From Agapanthus africanus (lineage: Eukaryota; Streptophyta; Magnoliopsida; Asparagales; Amaryllidaceae), in NCBI GenBank assembly GCA_030015575.1, contig JASDDO010000024.1, positions 38,030,114 to 38,094,113 of the forward strand: a stretch of DNA of 64,000 nucleotides, read 5' to 3'. The notes beneath the pieces were generated by a model. The model was not told the origin of the DNA. It worked only from the letters and a program-made list of their open reading frames with translations, and did not search any database. The translations under genes and the position numbers were made by a program. Shown piece after piece: positions 10,059 to 20,864 of the stretch. How positions within the stretch are numbered: position 1 is the stretch's first letter; every line of letters starts with the position of its first letter.

Positions 10059-11018
10059 GCCCAGAACCTTGTGAAGCCAAGGGGGCATAATCTTGTATTT
10101 TTCTAGGTTTAGAATACTTGTTTCTTCTTCCTCTTCTCATCTCTTCTCCATTAAAACTTGTAGTGAGCTTTGTGAGTGAAGAATGATGAATAAAGAAGAT
10201 CATTTTGCTATTATATCTTGTCTTGTTCTTTTATAATTGCTTGTAATTTTAATTTGTTAACTTAGTTGTTGTTATTTCTTGTTGTTTCTTTCTTTTCTCT
10301 TTTCCTTTATCATTAAAACAACCATGATGCTTACGCTTGATCCTTGCCAAGGTGAGATCGCAAATAGCTAGTTGTTATCTTCTAATCTCCTTCTTTCTAT
10401 CTTCCTCTTTTGTTTTGTTTTCTTTTCATTATGATGTGTGAGTAGTTTCATACTTGTTAGGGTAGGATAAGGGAAGTTTGAGAGAAGGAAATCTCTCTCA
10501 CTCTTTCCTTGCCCAACATCTTAAATCAACTCCCGTTAACTGAACCACAATCCGCTCCTTACGGCACCCTATCCTACATGATAGCGGTGATTCCGTAGTG
10601 AGACCGGTTGTGGTTGAATTAACCGGAGGTTATGGCTAAGAGCCAAGAACGGAAGGACAAGCACCAAAAGGAAGAACTTATGCGTTGGAAAGCCTAGCTT
10701 ATACTCGCAAGTTCCTTCCTAGTCGTGCTAATCCCCGTTGTTGCCGATTACCGTAACACCGATATTAAGAAGGGCAACGAAAGAGGTGAGCGACTCCTAA
10801 CTCAAACTAACCTAATCCTAACCCTAACAAGCTCTCTTTACATATCACTTTAACACTTAGATAATCACAAACAAATCTGGACCTTCGGACTTAACTCGTT
10901 AAAACACATAGAAAAAGATTCCCATCTCCCTGCGGACGACCCGTACTCAACCGGCTAGCTACAAGCGAAACCGTCTTGATTGCGGTAATTAACTAAACTT
11001 AAACACGCAGAATCTCTA

Positions 11019-11996
11019 CCAATCACTTCCCCGAATGACCTCTCCTTGGACTCTAGTTCTCAGGATCGCACAAAGAGGATCCTGAATGCACTGGCAACCC
11101 TCGCAGAGGCCCAAGAGAGAAAGACGGACCTACCTATCGAGAGACTCAGGGCTATTACCGCATTAGGGAGAAACTCCGCTATCATTACCGTCCCCGAGGG
11201 CACCGCTACACCAGCTACGCCTGCCAGGACTGACACTGTGTCAGATTTTCGGAGGTTACACCCAGCTGTGTTTATGGGACTAGCCGAACCACTCGAAGCC
11301 GAACAATGGCTGGTCAACGTGGACAACCTACCGACGACCACACGGGTCCTCGATGAAGAGATGGTGAATGTAATAAAGATCCAGCTGAAGGACGAAGCCC
11401 GTACTTGGTGGTCCGTCGAAAAGAGCAGACTTGATGGGCCGATCAAGTGGAGCAAGTTCAAAGAATGCTTCTTGGACCACTATTTTCCCCCCACCGCCAA
11501 GGCAGAGATGGAAGAAAGATTTATCTTACTGAAGCTGAACGGCCGTCCCGTTGACGTGTATGCGGCAGAATTCAACCGTCTGAGCCGATTCGCTTCATAT
11601 ATGGTATCTTCAGAGGCCACCATGGCCAAGTGTTTCTTACAAGGACTTGACTTTGAGCTGCAACAGTTGATTGCGTCACTCGAGTTGCAGACTTTCGCGC
11701 AGGTGCTCAACACTGCACGAATTAAGGAGAAGCTAATCAGTAAATTCAGGGGGCCCAGCGCGAGTGATAGAAGGCCCCCAGTTGTTCCGACGCGTACTCA
11801 CACATCGTCCCGAGGGGTTATACCAGTTCATAGGCTAGGGACGACGCAGATGAAGCGTCCCTTCGTGCCCCAGCAGCATCCACAGAGGAACGCCTTAGTC
11901 TACATCTACTGTCATAGGGATGGACACACCCAGAAGGACTGTCGCCGTGCCAAGGGACAGTGTTTGATTTGTAGATCCAAACCTGCACCGGGTTAG
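11019..11996 (+). pseudogene. gag: gag fragment of element A (Del/Tekay-type)
   Basis: The frame is already open at the E junction (about 11019), so the gag N-terminus lies left of E, outside the window. The retrotransposon gag domain includes FMGLAEPLEAEQWL, WWSVEKSRLDGPIKW and FKECFLDHYFPPTAKAEM. The zinc knuckle near 11908 reads YIYCHRDGHTQKDC, so the first Cys of CX2CX4HX4C is Tyr here. The frame closes with TAG at 11994. The downstream stretch to 12077 is decayed linker. Confidence 0.88.
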
Positions 11997-12077
11997 TGGT
12001 TGCCCTCAGCGAACAGAGTTACAGGGAGGGATTAGACCACAGCAGCAGAGGTCACTAGAATAGAGGCAAACCAACAC

Positions 12078-12540
12078 ATGCCGCGGTCAAGTACGGCTTT
12101 CACCCTGACCGCCGAGCAGGCAGATGCCTCAGGTGAATTTGTTACAGGAATTCTACTCGTTCATTCTATGCCAGCTAGAGTACTATTTGATTCTGGAGCA
12201 TCACACTATTTCATATCTGCACATTTCGTTGATACACACTCCATACCACATGAACCATTGACCAAGGGATGGGAAATACATACGGGAAATGGTGTTATAA
12301 TATCTAGTCGAGAATGTAGATTTTGCCCAGTTGTGGTGTGTGGCAGGGAATTCTATGCGAATTTCCTTTTAATCGGAACAGGTAGCAATGACAGTTCTCG
12401 GGATGGATTGGATGAGTATATTCCATGCGATTATTGATTGCCGAGGTAGGAATGTGACTTTCCGCATTCCCAATCACCCAGAGTTTGTTTTTGAAGGCGG
12501 AAGCGAGTCTTTGGAGCCAGCCAAGTAGAGAGCAAAACCG
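12078..12540 (+). pseudogene. Protease region of A, frameshifted
   Basis: Retropepsin-like protease with active site LFDSGASHYFIS (about 12183-12218). The frame is lost near 12385 and the expected continuation (MDWMSIFHAIIDCRGR) is read one frame over, so an indel has broken it. A TAG near 12525 follows in the new frame. The order gag-PR-RT is that of chromoviruses. Confidence 0.85.
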
Positions 12541-13204
12541 AAGGTACTGACGACTATGGAGATTGATGAAAACCCCGCACCAGAAATCATTCGGGATTTT
12601 ATTGTCGTGTTCCCTGAAGATTTACCAGGTCTACCACCTCCACGCGTCATGGGATTCTCTATAGATTTGATTCCAGGTAAATCACCAGTTTCCAAGGCAC
12701 CGTACATAATGGCACCAGTTGAGTTGTCTGAATTGAAGAAGCAAATTGGAGAACTCGTGGAGAAAGGATTTATTCTCCCAAGCGCTTCGCTGTGGGATGC
12801 ACCAGTATTGTTGGTGAAGAAAAAGGATGGATCGCTACGGATGTGCATAGACTACCGGGAGCTGAACAGAATAACGATAAAGAACAAATACCCCATTCCG
12901 CGTATCGACAACTTATTTGATCAGTTGGGTGGTGCTAAGGTATTTTCGAAGCTGGATCTTTGTTCGGGCTATCACCAGATCAGAGTAACGGCTGAAGATA
13001 TATGCAAGACGGGTTTCAGGACCCGATATGGGCATTATGAGTTTCTTGTTATGTCGTTCGGTGTTACCAATGCTCCAGCTATATTTATGGATCTGATGAA
13101 TAGAGTATTTGCAAAGTACTTGGACACGTTTGTCGTTGTATTCATTGAAGATATACTAGTCTACTCTAAGACTCGAGAGGAGCATGCCGAACACCTGTGA
13201 ACGG
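12541..13204 (+). pseudogene. Reverse transcriptase of A, N-terminal part, interrupted by B
   Basis: Ty3 reverse transcriptase fingers and palm: [52 protein letters not shown]. The catalytic box near 13142 reads FIEDILVYS; the first Asp of the usual xxDD pair is Glu. The frame reaches AEHL and then a TGA at 13198 (probably from CGA). AACGG at 13200-13204 is the left target-site copy of element B. The domain resumes at 51957. Confidence 0.92.
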
Positions 13205-13777
13205 TGTTTCCCCCAATCAGAGCAAAGCTCTGTTCAAAAATTCAAATTTTGAAATGAAGCAACGCGTCAAATGCAGCGCCAAGTGCGCTACGCCCCGAGC
13301 AGCGCACCATGTGTGCGCTAGCGCTAGGTGTGCTGTGCTCTAAGCTGTGCACCACGTGTCAAACACGGGTGCGCTAGCGCAATGTGCGCTGCCTTTTAAG
13401 CAGCGCACCACGTGCAAAGCATGGGTGCTGGAATTAAAAACTCCCCACCGTTAGATCAAACATCTAATAATAATGATAAATCATTAATTAATCAGAATTA
13501 AATTCTGTTAAGGAAAGATTCCTCAAAATCTTTCCAAATAACAAGATTGTGCTCTGTAAATAAGAGCACCGTTGGATCAATGATCCAATGGTAAATAAAA
13601 ATTACCGAAAGACAGAATAAATTTTGTATGGAAAGATTTATCAATCTTGTTAAAAAAAATAAGAAGATTGCCTTCTGTAAAACAGAAGCCCTACGATCAA
13701 AGATCCAATGGTGGGGAAACATCCCCAAATCAATCAAAGAAAGATCTCTTTAACTGATTCAACAAATCAGCCTACCC

Positions 13778-13785
13778 TATAAAAA
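13778..13785 (+). promoter_or_regulatory. TATA box of B 5' LTR
   Basis: TATAAAAA in CCCTATAAAAAGG. The same box is retained in the 3' LTR at 51125-51132. Confidence 0.75.
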
Positions 13786-14264
13786 GGTCCCTAGACTTCA
13801 AGACTCAGAAATAGGGAAATAGAGAGAAACCTCCCCAAAATAACTTTGAGAAAATTAAAAGAGCAAGCTCTTGCAAGAAGATTATTCTTCAAGGTAAAAA
13901 TGATGATGATGGACATAGAGATGAAATCATCCCATAAATAGAAGAATTCATTTCTTTAAAAAGATCATAGATCTACAAAGACAAAAAGTCTTTCATAAAG
14001 AGATCAAAAGATATCATCATAAAATAAAAGAAGAACTTACTTCTCACAGACCACAGATCTATAAGACTAAAGTCTTTCTCAAAGAGATCATGAACATCTC
14101 ATTATAAAAAAGGAGAATAATTCAATTCTCTTAAGGATCATAGATCCATAAAGGCAAAGCCTTTCATCAATATAAGAGATTGAAACAAAATAAGAACGAT
14201 TGTTCTTAGATCTTGAGACAAAGTCTCTTTTAAAAAGCTCAGATCATAAAATTGATCAAATGCG

Positions 14265-14620
14265 CTTTACGCTATTGAACTGCGCTCTCTGGACTGGCGC
14301 TCAGCGCCAAATGCGCCACGTGTCAATCACGTATGCGCCAATTAACCACTAGCGCTTTGCACTCTTGAAATAGCGCACTGCGCTCATGGGCTGGCGCTCA
14401 GCGCCAAGCGCGCCACGTGTGCGCCACTATACTGAAAGCGCAATGCGCTCATGGATTAGCGCTCAGCGCTCATAAACTGGTATCATGCGCTCATCATCCG
14501 GCGCCTAGCGCCAAGCGCGACACATGTCCCTTACATGTGCGCCATGTGGCAGAAGCGCACTGCGCTTTTTGACTAGCGCAAAGCGCCTAGTGCACCAAGT
14601 GTTGTGCTGACAGAACATAA
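14265..14620 (+). repeat. Imperfect GCGC/CACGTG repeats in B LTR
   Basis: Three to four degenerate units of about 75-115 bp share words such as GGCGCTCAGCGCCAA and GCGCCACGTGT. The block is rich in AGCGCT-like palindromes and includes CACGTG (G-box) cores. It is absent from the 3' LTR because of a deletion. A related block is kept in both LTRs (13259-13435 and 50625-50780). Confidence 0.65.
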
Positions 14621-14999
14621 ATTGTTCTTTAATAAGCCCAGAGCTCTGATGAATGCTCAGCATTCAATGAAAGACAAAAACATTGTCAAGATATAAATCA
14701 ATGCTCAGCATTATTAAAAGGGCCAAACCCAAATAAAGGCTCAACAGCCCAAAATAAAATGTTAAACATTTATTGGACTTAGCCCAAGATTGGTCATAAG
14801 TCCTCAACTAATATTAATTGAGCTCATCTGCTCATAAATATGTTAACAAATCTTAGCCCCAAAGTAGACTACAGATCTTTCAACCATCTCACATCGATTC
14901 TAGGGTACATCTCTTTACTCCTCTGATATTTGTCGTTGTAATCCTTCAATGTCTTCAGAGAGGTGACGGGTCCCGACAACCAAACATTCTATGGACCGT

Positions 15000-15215
15000 G
15001 GGGTCCTTTAAAACCCACGGACTATGATGTCCTTAACCTTGACTGTGAGGTCTTTAAACTCACGGACTATGATGTTCTTAACCTTGCCTGTGATGTCTTT
15101 AAACTCACGGACTATGATGTCCTTAACCTTGGACCGAGATGTCCTTAAACTAACATTGGACTGTAATGTCCCTAAACTAATTATCGACCGCAATGTCTCT
15201 AAACTAAACAATAGA
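15000..15215 (+). repeat. Short tandem repeats, GACNNNNATGTCCTTAAAC family, in B LTR
   Basis: About six diverged units of roughly 30-50 bp, each carrying a word like GGACTATGATGTCCTTAA or GACTGTAATGTCCCTAAAC. The same kind of unit recurs beyond the integrase gene at 35060-35230, giving one repeat family in two places of the element. Confidence 0.65.
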
Positions 15216-15774
15216 GCCCAATTGCTCTCTTGTTGGATCTAAACGATCCTGTTAAGTTGATCTTAGTCTAAAAATTAGACTAACATATCCTTAACATACG
15301 TTTAAGTTGATCTTATTCCCAAATGAGGCTAACGTATCCTTAAACCCAACCCCCAAACCCAAATGTAAGAAGATACGGATTTGGACTAATCCACGCCCTA
15401 TGGACGACAACATAAATTAGTCTCCGTATACAATCCACGACGGGCAACCAAAAACAAAAAAAAACACCCACGACACGAAGTGACCATCTGGAGAAGGAGA
15501 AAGTGGTTACCGCGATGCGGTAGCGTAATTAACTGCAGGGGCTTGCGCCTGTAGGGAAGAGCGTCCCCACAATCAAAAACCCCTCAAATGAGGGGGAATC
15601 TGACGAAGTCTGCTACATCGGCCGCATCCGTTTAAACCTTCGATACATGGTGTCATAAATCAACTTGGCATCTTCGGAGAGGTGGAAGGATAGCACCAAT
15701 TAGCATTTTCCCCGAAAATCAGGCGAGACGGATCCGCGCGGTCGCGTCTCTGTGTTTCGGCGGGGAACAGATTC

Positions 15775-15791
15775 TGGCACGCCCGGTGGGA
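15775..15791 (+). other. Primer binding site of B
   Basis: TGGCACGCCCGGTGGGA begins five bases after the LTR end and has the form of a primer site (starting TGG). I cannot assign the primer tRNA with confidence. Confidence 0.6.
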
Positions 15792-15911
15792 CCTTTTCCT
15801 CTTTCCACTCCACACTTTGTGTGTTGCGCTCATGAACGAATCACGGTTTGATATGGTTTCCCTTGGATTCGATGTACTAAGATTTGGTTTTGCTCTCGTG
15901 CAGAAAAAGAA

Positions 15912-18702
15912 ATGGCCTCCAACTGCTTCAACTGCAGCTCCCGTTCTGTCTCATCTGGAGGTGTAACTTACGGGCCCCAAGCGGCCTCCCTGTTCAAGAT
16001 GCCAGTGGAGCAAATAACTCAGGCCACCACTGGGCTATTCTTTAGGACCATGATCCCACCGATGAGCTTCAATGCCCCGCTGCTACCGCAAGAAGCCCCA
16101 AAGAAGTCGGTCTTTGATCGACTTACCACTGCCGTGGCCCCTCTCAACGGGTTGCCCAAATCCACTGCCTCGGTTTTCAGCAGACTGGGCCAGAACGCCA
16201 ACAAGCCCACGATACCCGAAGCAGCCATCCCAAAGCGGATAGCCATCCCGGCTCAAGCGGACGAAATTATTAGAGAGGCTTCTTCTGGCAAGAAGTCAGT
16301 CTTCACAAGGCTAGCCGTTCCGGCTCCCGTTTCAGGTGAAATCGTCAAAGCTGCTTCATCTGCTCGGAAGTCTGCCTTCGACAGACTGGCTATTCCCTCT
16401 CAACGGACGTCAGTCTTCAATAGGCTGATAACAACAACTTCTGACCAACACAGGGGGTATGAGGAAGTCATCCCTACAGCTGAGACAATTCCAACGACTC
16501 GACACGCTCGACGTCGCCACTGGCGCCGAGTAAGGAAGGCTGGGGGCAGCTCCCTGTCTGGACTAACTCCGCCAGCTCCCATGGTGGAAATCAACACTGC
16601 TGTTCCAACTAGGAACAGCTTTGAACCGCTTAGGAGGGTTCGCAAGAACTCTCCGACTGCCGTGCTGAAAAGATCTCCTCCACCTATGGAGATTGCTACA
16701 GAAAAGAAGCCGGAGCAGCCCCCTCAGCGGCTGTCTTCCAAAATTTACAAAGTCTGGCGACAGATCCAGGAATCAGTGATTAACCAGGACTACTCTCGCC
16801 GGCCAAAGAAGCTCATAGCTCATCAAGAAAAGAGCCATCTCGTGGTACCGCAGAAGATGCCATCCATCTGGGTGCCCGCTGCAATGGCTCCCTCGACTTC
16901 AACTGCTCATAAGAGAAGGAGGCCAGAGAAAGCCCCCGTGAATGCGACAAACCACAAGGACGTCGAATCTAAATGCCCCAAGTCCGGGGGCATGGTAATA
17001 CATACCGTTTATATGACTTCCGGAAAAGAGGAAAGCCGTGCTTCTACGGGTCATCGACCGCTTACCCGATCGATAACGAAGGCTCAGGAACAACAGCAGC
17101 AGAAACTTCAGGAGATGCTGACTGCAATGGCCGCACTCACTGGGCCAAAAGAAAATCCAGAAACCTCGGAGCAACGTCGGGAACAAGAAACTGATACCGA
17201 GTTCCTCCGAAGAATGCTTGAGAGGAAAGAAAAAGAGGCCGCAGAACAGGCAGCCAACATCAAACGAATGGCTCTTTTGTTCCAAGATATGGCTGGGATG
17301 ATGTTACAGCCGAAACCTCCAGCTGAAGACCCCCCGATCATCCTTGAAGACGACAGAGGGGAGACATCGAACCCCCCTCCGGCTCTTTCAGCAGCCAAAG
17401 AAGAGACAATCTCTAAGGCCGTCTTGGACGACTACATTGCTCAGCAAATACGAGCTCACCAGGCAAACAAAGCGGCTGGACAGATCGTTAAGACTGGACG
17501 ACCTTATCCAGGCTGGTATGACCAAATAAGGTACCCGACGGGATATACGATCCCTAAATTCCATGTATATAAAGGGACGGGAAATCTGCATCAGCACGTC
17601 GCTCAATTAAGAGCCTTGTGCGGCAACACCGGGGGTGACGATAAACTTATGCTCCGCCAGTTTGTTGGTAGCTTGTCGGAGACGGCATTCGAGTGGTATT
17701 CTGAACTTCCAAACGACTCCGTCAAGACTTTTGCAGAGATGGAGCTACTATTCACCCAGCGTTTCGCGAGTGCTAGTGAACGCACCCTAATAACGGCATT
17801 GATCAATGCCAGGGTGAAGCCAGGTGAAACGTGGGTGCAGTACGCAATACGATGGCGGAATTTGTGGTCGAAATGTGAGCAGCGCATCGAAAAAGCGCCT
17901 GCAGTGGGCATGTTCGTAGGCACTCTCGACCCTCAAGCGACTATTTCCCAATTTATGATGTTCTTCAAGCCGACCACGTTCCAGGCCTTGATCGACAAAC
18001 TGGCCCAGATGGACCAGATGGGTCATAGACAGTCTCCTCCAAAGCCGGAGCCGCGAAACGAAAAGGGTAAAGGGAAGGCGACATTCGTTGCGAATACTCA
18101 ACAGCATCTCAGTGGTCCAAAATTAACGGATCGCCTAGAGGAAAGACGGCGATACTATAATGAGAAGATGAAGCTTCCTCCGGGACAAAATGAAGAGATT
18201 GTTTGAACTAGCTGTGCACAACAGGCTCATCAATCTGCCGAATCCAAAACGACCGTTGCAACCCGGCGAGGCTAACAGTCCCAATTATTGCCCTTACCAT
18301 CAAACGGTAAGTCATCCAATTGAAGATTGCTTCGTCTTTAAAGGTTGGATTGAAGATCAATACCAACAGGGCAAATTTGCCCTGTCCAAGAATTGGAAGG
18401 TGAACCCACCACAGCCACACGCTCCCAAGAAGACGGACACATCGGGGGCATCATGCTCTTTCATAGAAGAAGCTCCATGGGAGGTCGCTCTTTCAGCCAA
18501 AACTAAAAGAATGCTGAAGGATCTCCAAACATGCCCAGCAATCAGGTGGAAGAATCCGCTGGAACCCGAGATTATCGAGGGAATGCTAAAGCCGCGCCCA
18601 ACTCCAAAAACTGGTGGTGATAGTCAAAGCGCTCACACCCAACTGTCAAAGTCTTCGAAGAAGAAGAAGAAGACGAAAAAGCCCGTGAAGCCTGGTGACA
18701 AG
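15912..18702 (+). pseudogene. gag: gag of B (Tat-type), frameshifted and interrupted by C
   Basis: ATG 15912 opens a 764-residue frame. The N-terminal region contains repeated KKSVFDRL/KSVFTRL/KSAFDRL/TSVFNRL motifs (16100-16420). A low-complexity linker follows, then a retrotransposon gag domain (about 17540-18010: FHVYKGTGNLHQHVAQLRAL, FEWYSELPNDSVKTFAEM, FTQRFAS). A one-base shift near 18185 moves the frame. The product then continues with FELAVHNRLINLPNP and a CX2H...HPIEDC finger-like module (18289-18410). A Lys-rich tail runs into element C at 18702 and the frame continues after it at 28455. ACAAG at 18698-18702 is the left target copy of C. Confidence 0.88.
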
Positions 18703-20586
18703 TGTTAGTGTTTATGCCCTAGAAGGCCATTACTGTATCATACTAGCTTGTATATTACTTAATGGAAGCTTGGGATATTCACATGTATATAACAGTCTTG
18801 CTAAACATGGTAGTATGCTACTTGGTTTTTTCTATCTTAATATGTGAGCGTACGTATTGATAGAGCTCTTAGGATCTTGCTTGTCTACCAGCGTTGTGAT
18901 GGCAGTCACACTAGTGGGGGCTGGGTAGTCTACAAGCACATCCTTATTCAGGTCCCTGGTCGTTGGATTATCGAGACAGAGCATCGATACTCCGGAGTAG
19001 ACTGGTGTGTACGCTTCTCATCCCAGTTGGGGAGATGGTCTGTCCCACAGCCGTCAGTACGTCGTACTGGAGATAGTATACAGGTGCTCGTTAGGTTACG
19101 GGTACACCGGACAGGACTCACAGGGAACTGTTGGTTGGTTTGATACCAGTCGTCAGTGAACAGTTCCCAGGTGACATGAGTACAGCGTAGTCCGCAGACT
19201 TGACACTGCTACTTCGCCTCGAGTGTGTCCCACTGTTCTTAGATTACTACCCTACCACGGCTCAAAGGAGTCGTGCAAACAGGTAGCAGTTGGGTGCAGT
19301 CCCGAGCACTTGGAGGCAGTGGCGGTTAGACAGGATTCGTCCCTCCCGGTATTGGGAGTAGATATCGTGCTGTGTCAGAGAGCCATTACGCAAAGTCCCT
19401 GGCCAGGGCAAGCGAGATTTGCTGGTAGGTTCCAGCAGTTTCTCAGGGAGTAATGGGCTTCACTCCGACACGACTTATACCGCTATTAGGGGACTGACGC
19501 TTGCCGCCCCCCTAGGCCCGATATGCGATAGTCTTGGACGAACGGACCGGACTGTATGGAGATTGTCACATCAGACTCAGTAGGAGTTCGGATGGGTTTA
19601 CTCATCGGCCTTCTTATCGACAACTACCTGGGGACCGTTACGTACAGCTAGTGCCACTTGCGGTCTGTGGTTAAACCCACTGCCAGCGTAGTAGTCGAGT
19701 CTCTAGAGTCCCACACAGAGAGTTTCCTACTCCAGGCGAAACGATATAGAGGTTGCATGGTTTTGCGACAAAGGGTTCGGACGCATACGTGCGTTTACGC
19801 GCGTACGACTTTCGGACAGTTTTTACCAGTCGGCTTTGGTTTAAGCCAGTTACTGGTATCCGGTTATTGGATTTATACAGTCTAAAGTTTTTCCGTATTT
19901 TTACGGATCGGAGGGGCGTTCTCGTAATTACTCGAGAAGCTTCTAGAAGATGTGACTAAGGAGGTTTCTTTTGGATAAGAGAGTGAGTCATGGTGGTGAT
20001 TCATTCACTTCATTAATGCACATTTATTGCTTAATGACTCATGCTAATGAATCACCACAAGATATTTTATGAAGCATGCTTATTCATTTCCTTTATTGAT
20101 TATTCTAAAATAAGAATGCTTCATAATATTATGATACACTCTCTCTCTTCTCTCATTATCTCATCTCATATTCTCTCTCCTCAAGCTCTCATCTTCAAAC
20201 CCTAATCCTTAATCCTCATGTGTTGAGATCAAAGGATTAGTTAGACTAAACAATCCATAACCTACACTCTACATCATCCTTTCATCTTTGATTAGCAATC
20301 AAAGTTGATTAGTTACCTCAAGTGAGAGGTTTAGCTTGGAGTTTCGCTCTCGGGTGGATCGTCTACTACCTAGAGAAGGTCGAGGAGAACAAAGGAGGAC
20401 GTAAAGAAGAAGGACCGGTTTCATTAGGTATAATCCCTAATCACTTGTGAAAAGAAACTCATAAGATACGGTTATTTATAGTTTAGCTTCGATTCAAGCG
20501 GTTAGTCGATGTTCGTTGTTTAAACTTGATTGTTTTTGAAAATTCCGCCTCCCCATAAGTACTGGGGTGAAGTACATCGACTTACA
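18703..20586 (+). repeat. 5' LTR of C
   Basis: TGTTAGTGTT...GACTTACA, 1884 bp. Short ORFs at 18844-19143, 19223-19453 and 19658-19885 lie wholly inside the LTR, recur in the other LTR and are not taken as genes. It has two foldbacks: a perfect 13-bp inverted repeat (19993-20005 with 20046-20058) and an ATGAAGCAT/ATGCTTCAT pair just after it. Confidence 0.96.
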
Positions 20587-20587
20587 G

Positions 20588-20599
20588 TGGTATCAGAGC
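20588..20599 (+). other. Primer binding site of C, initiator tRNA-Met
   Basis: TGGTATCAGAGC one base after the LTR is the standard plant copia primer site, complementary to the 3' end of initiator tRNA-Met. Confidence 0.95.
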
Positions 20600-20771
20600 C
20601 TCGCTAAACAATAAATAACCTAGTTGCAAATTTGTACGAATTTCGAACGGAAAAACGAAACCGGAAAACCCTAAAAAATACTAGTTTCTGTCGAATTTAA
20701 AACGATGTCAGAAAATTTTTCAGGTGTGTTCAGAGAGCTAGAAAGGAGTCCAGGAGAACACCCAAGAAATT

Positions 20772-20864
20772 CGAGCCCATGAATCGGCAACTCGGCCGCG
20801 AAAGCGCGGCGGATCGGTGGGATCCGCCGCCCTTCCGCGGCGCTTTGACCGATTCATGGACTCG
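20772..20864 (+). repeat. Long imperfect hairpin in C leader
   Basis: Arms 20772-20815 and 20821-20864 pair at 35 of 44 positions by hand count, around a 5-nt loop. The inner parts are GC-rich (GCGGCGGATC / GATCCGCCGC), and the middle carries CCGCG words like those of the Athila cassettes. The outer 16 positions match except for one. Confidence 0.85.

Larger units (their letters stand above)
1..11018 (+). mobile_element. Element E: Athila-type Ty3 retrotransposon, 5' end outside window
   Basis: The order is partial 5' LTR, tRNA-Asp primer site, leader, gag, protease, RT-RNase H, integrase, a long 3' noncoding region, polypurine tract and 3' LTR. Position 1 aligns with 10339 in the right LTR, and the alignment runs to 680/11018 with no net indel. 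I count about 10 differences in 680 bases (about 98.5% identity). At 1.3e-8 substitutions per site per year this is roughly half a million years, a rough figure. The flank after 11018 is the open gag frame of element A, so E sits inside A's gag. The other flank is outside the window, so the target duplication cannot be checked; CCAAT at 11019-11023 is the predicted right copy. Confidence 0.92.
9463..11018 (+). repeat. 3' LTR of E (about 1556 bp)
   Basis: It starts TGTTCATATT after the polypurine tract and ends CAGAATCTCTA at the junction with A's gag. A TATA box lies at 10051-10058. An AATAAA at 10189-10194 is a possible poly(A) signal, about 140 bp after the TATA box. A GC-rich hairpin (9914-9959) sits upstream of the TATA box. 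Confidence 0.92.
13205..15769 (+). repeat. 5' LTR of B (2565 bp, full length)
   Basis: It runs from TGTTTCCCCC to GGGGAACA. It contains a GC-rich block of AGCGCT/GCGC words (13259-13435), a TATA box (13778), a run of short palindromes (13880-14240), a second GCGC block (14265-14620) and short tandem repeats (about 15000-15215). The 3' LTR lacks 14131-15289. The U5 end (15500-15600) has several perfect small hairpins, for example ACCGC-GAT-GCGGT and CCCCTCA-AA-TGAGGGG. Confidence 0.93.

Noticed and set aside
18844-19885. ORFs of 68-99 codons in the C LTR, recurring at 26707-27822
   Set aside because: They lie wholly within LTRs, recur because the LTRs are duplicated, match no family I know and lack gene context.
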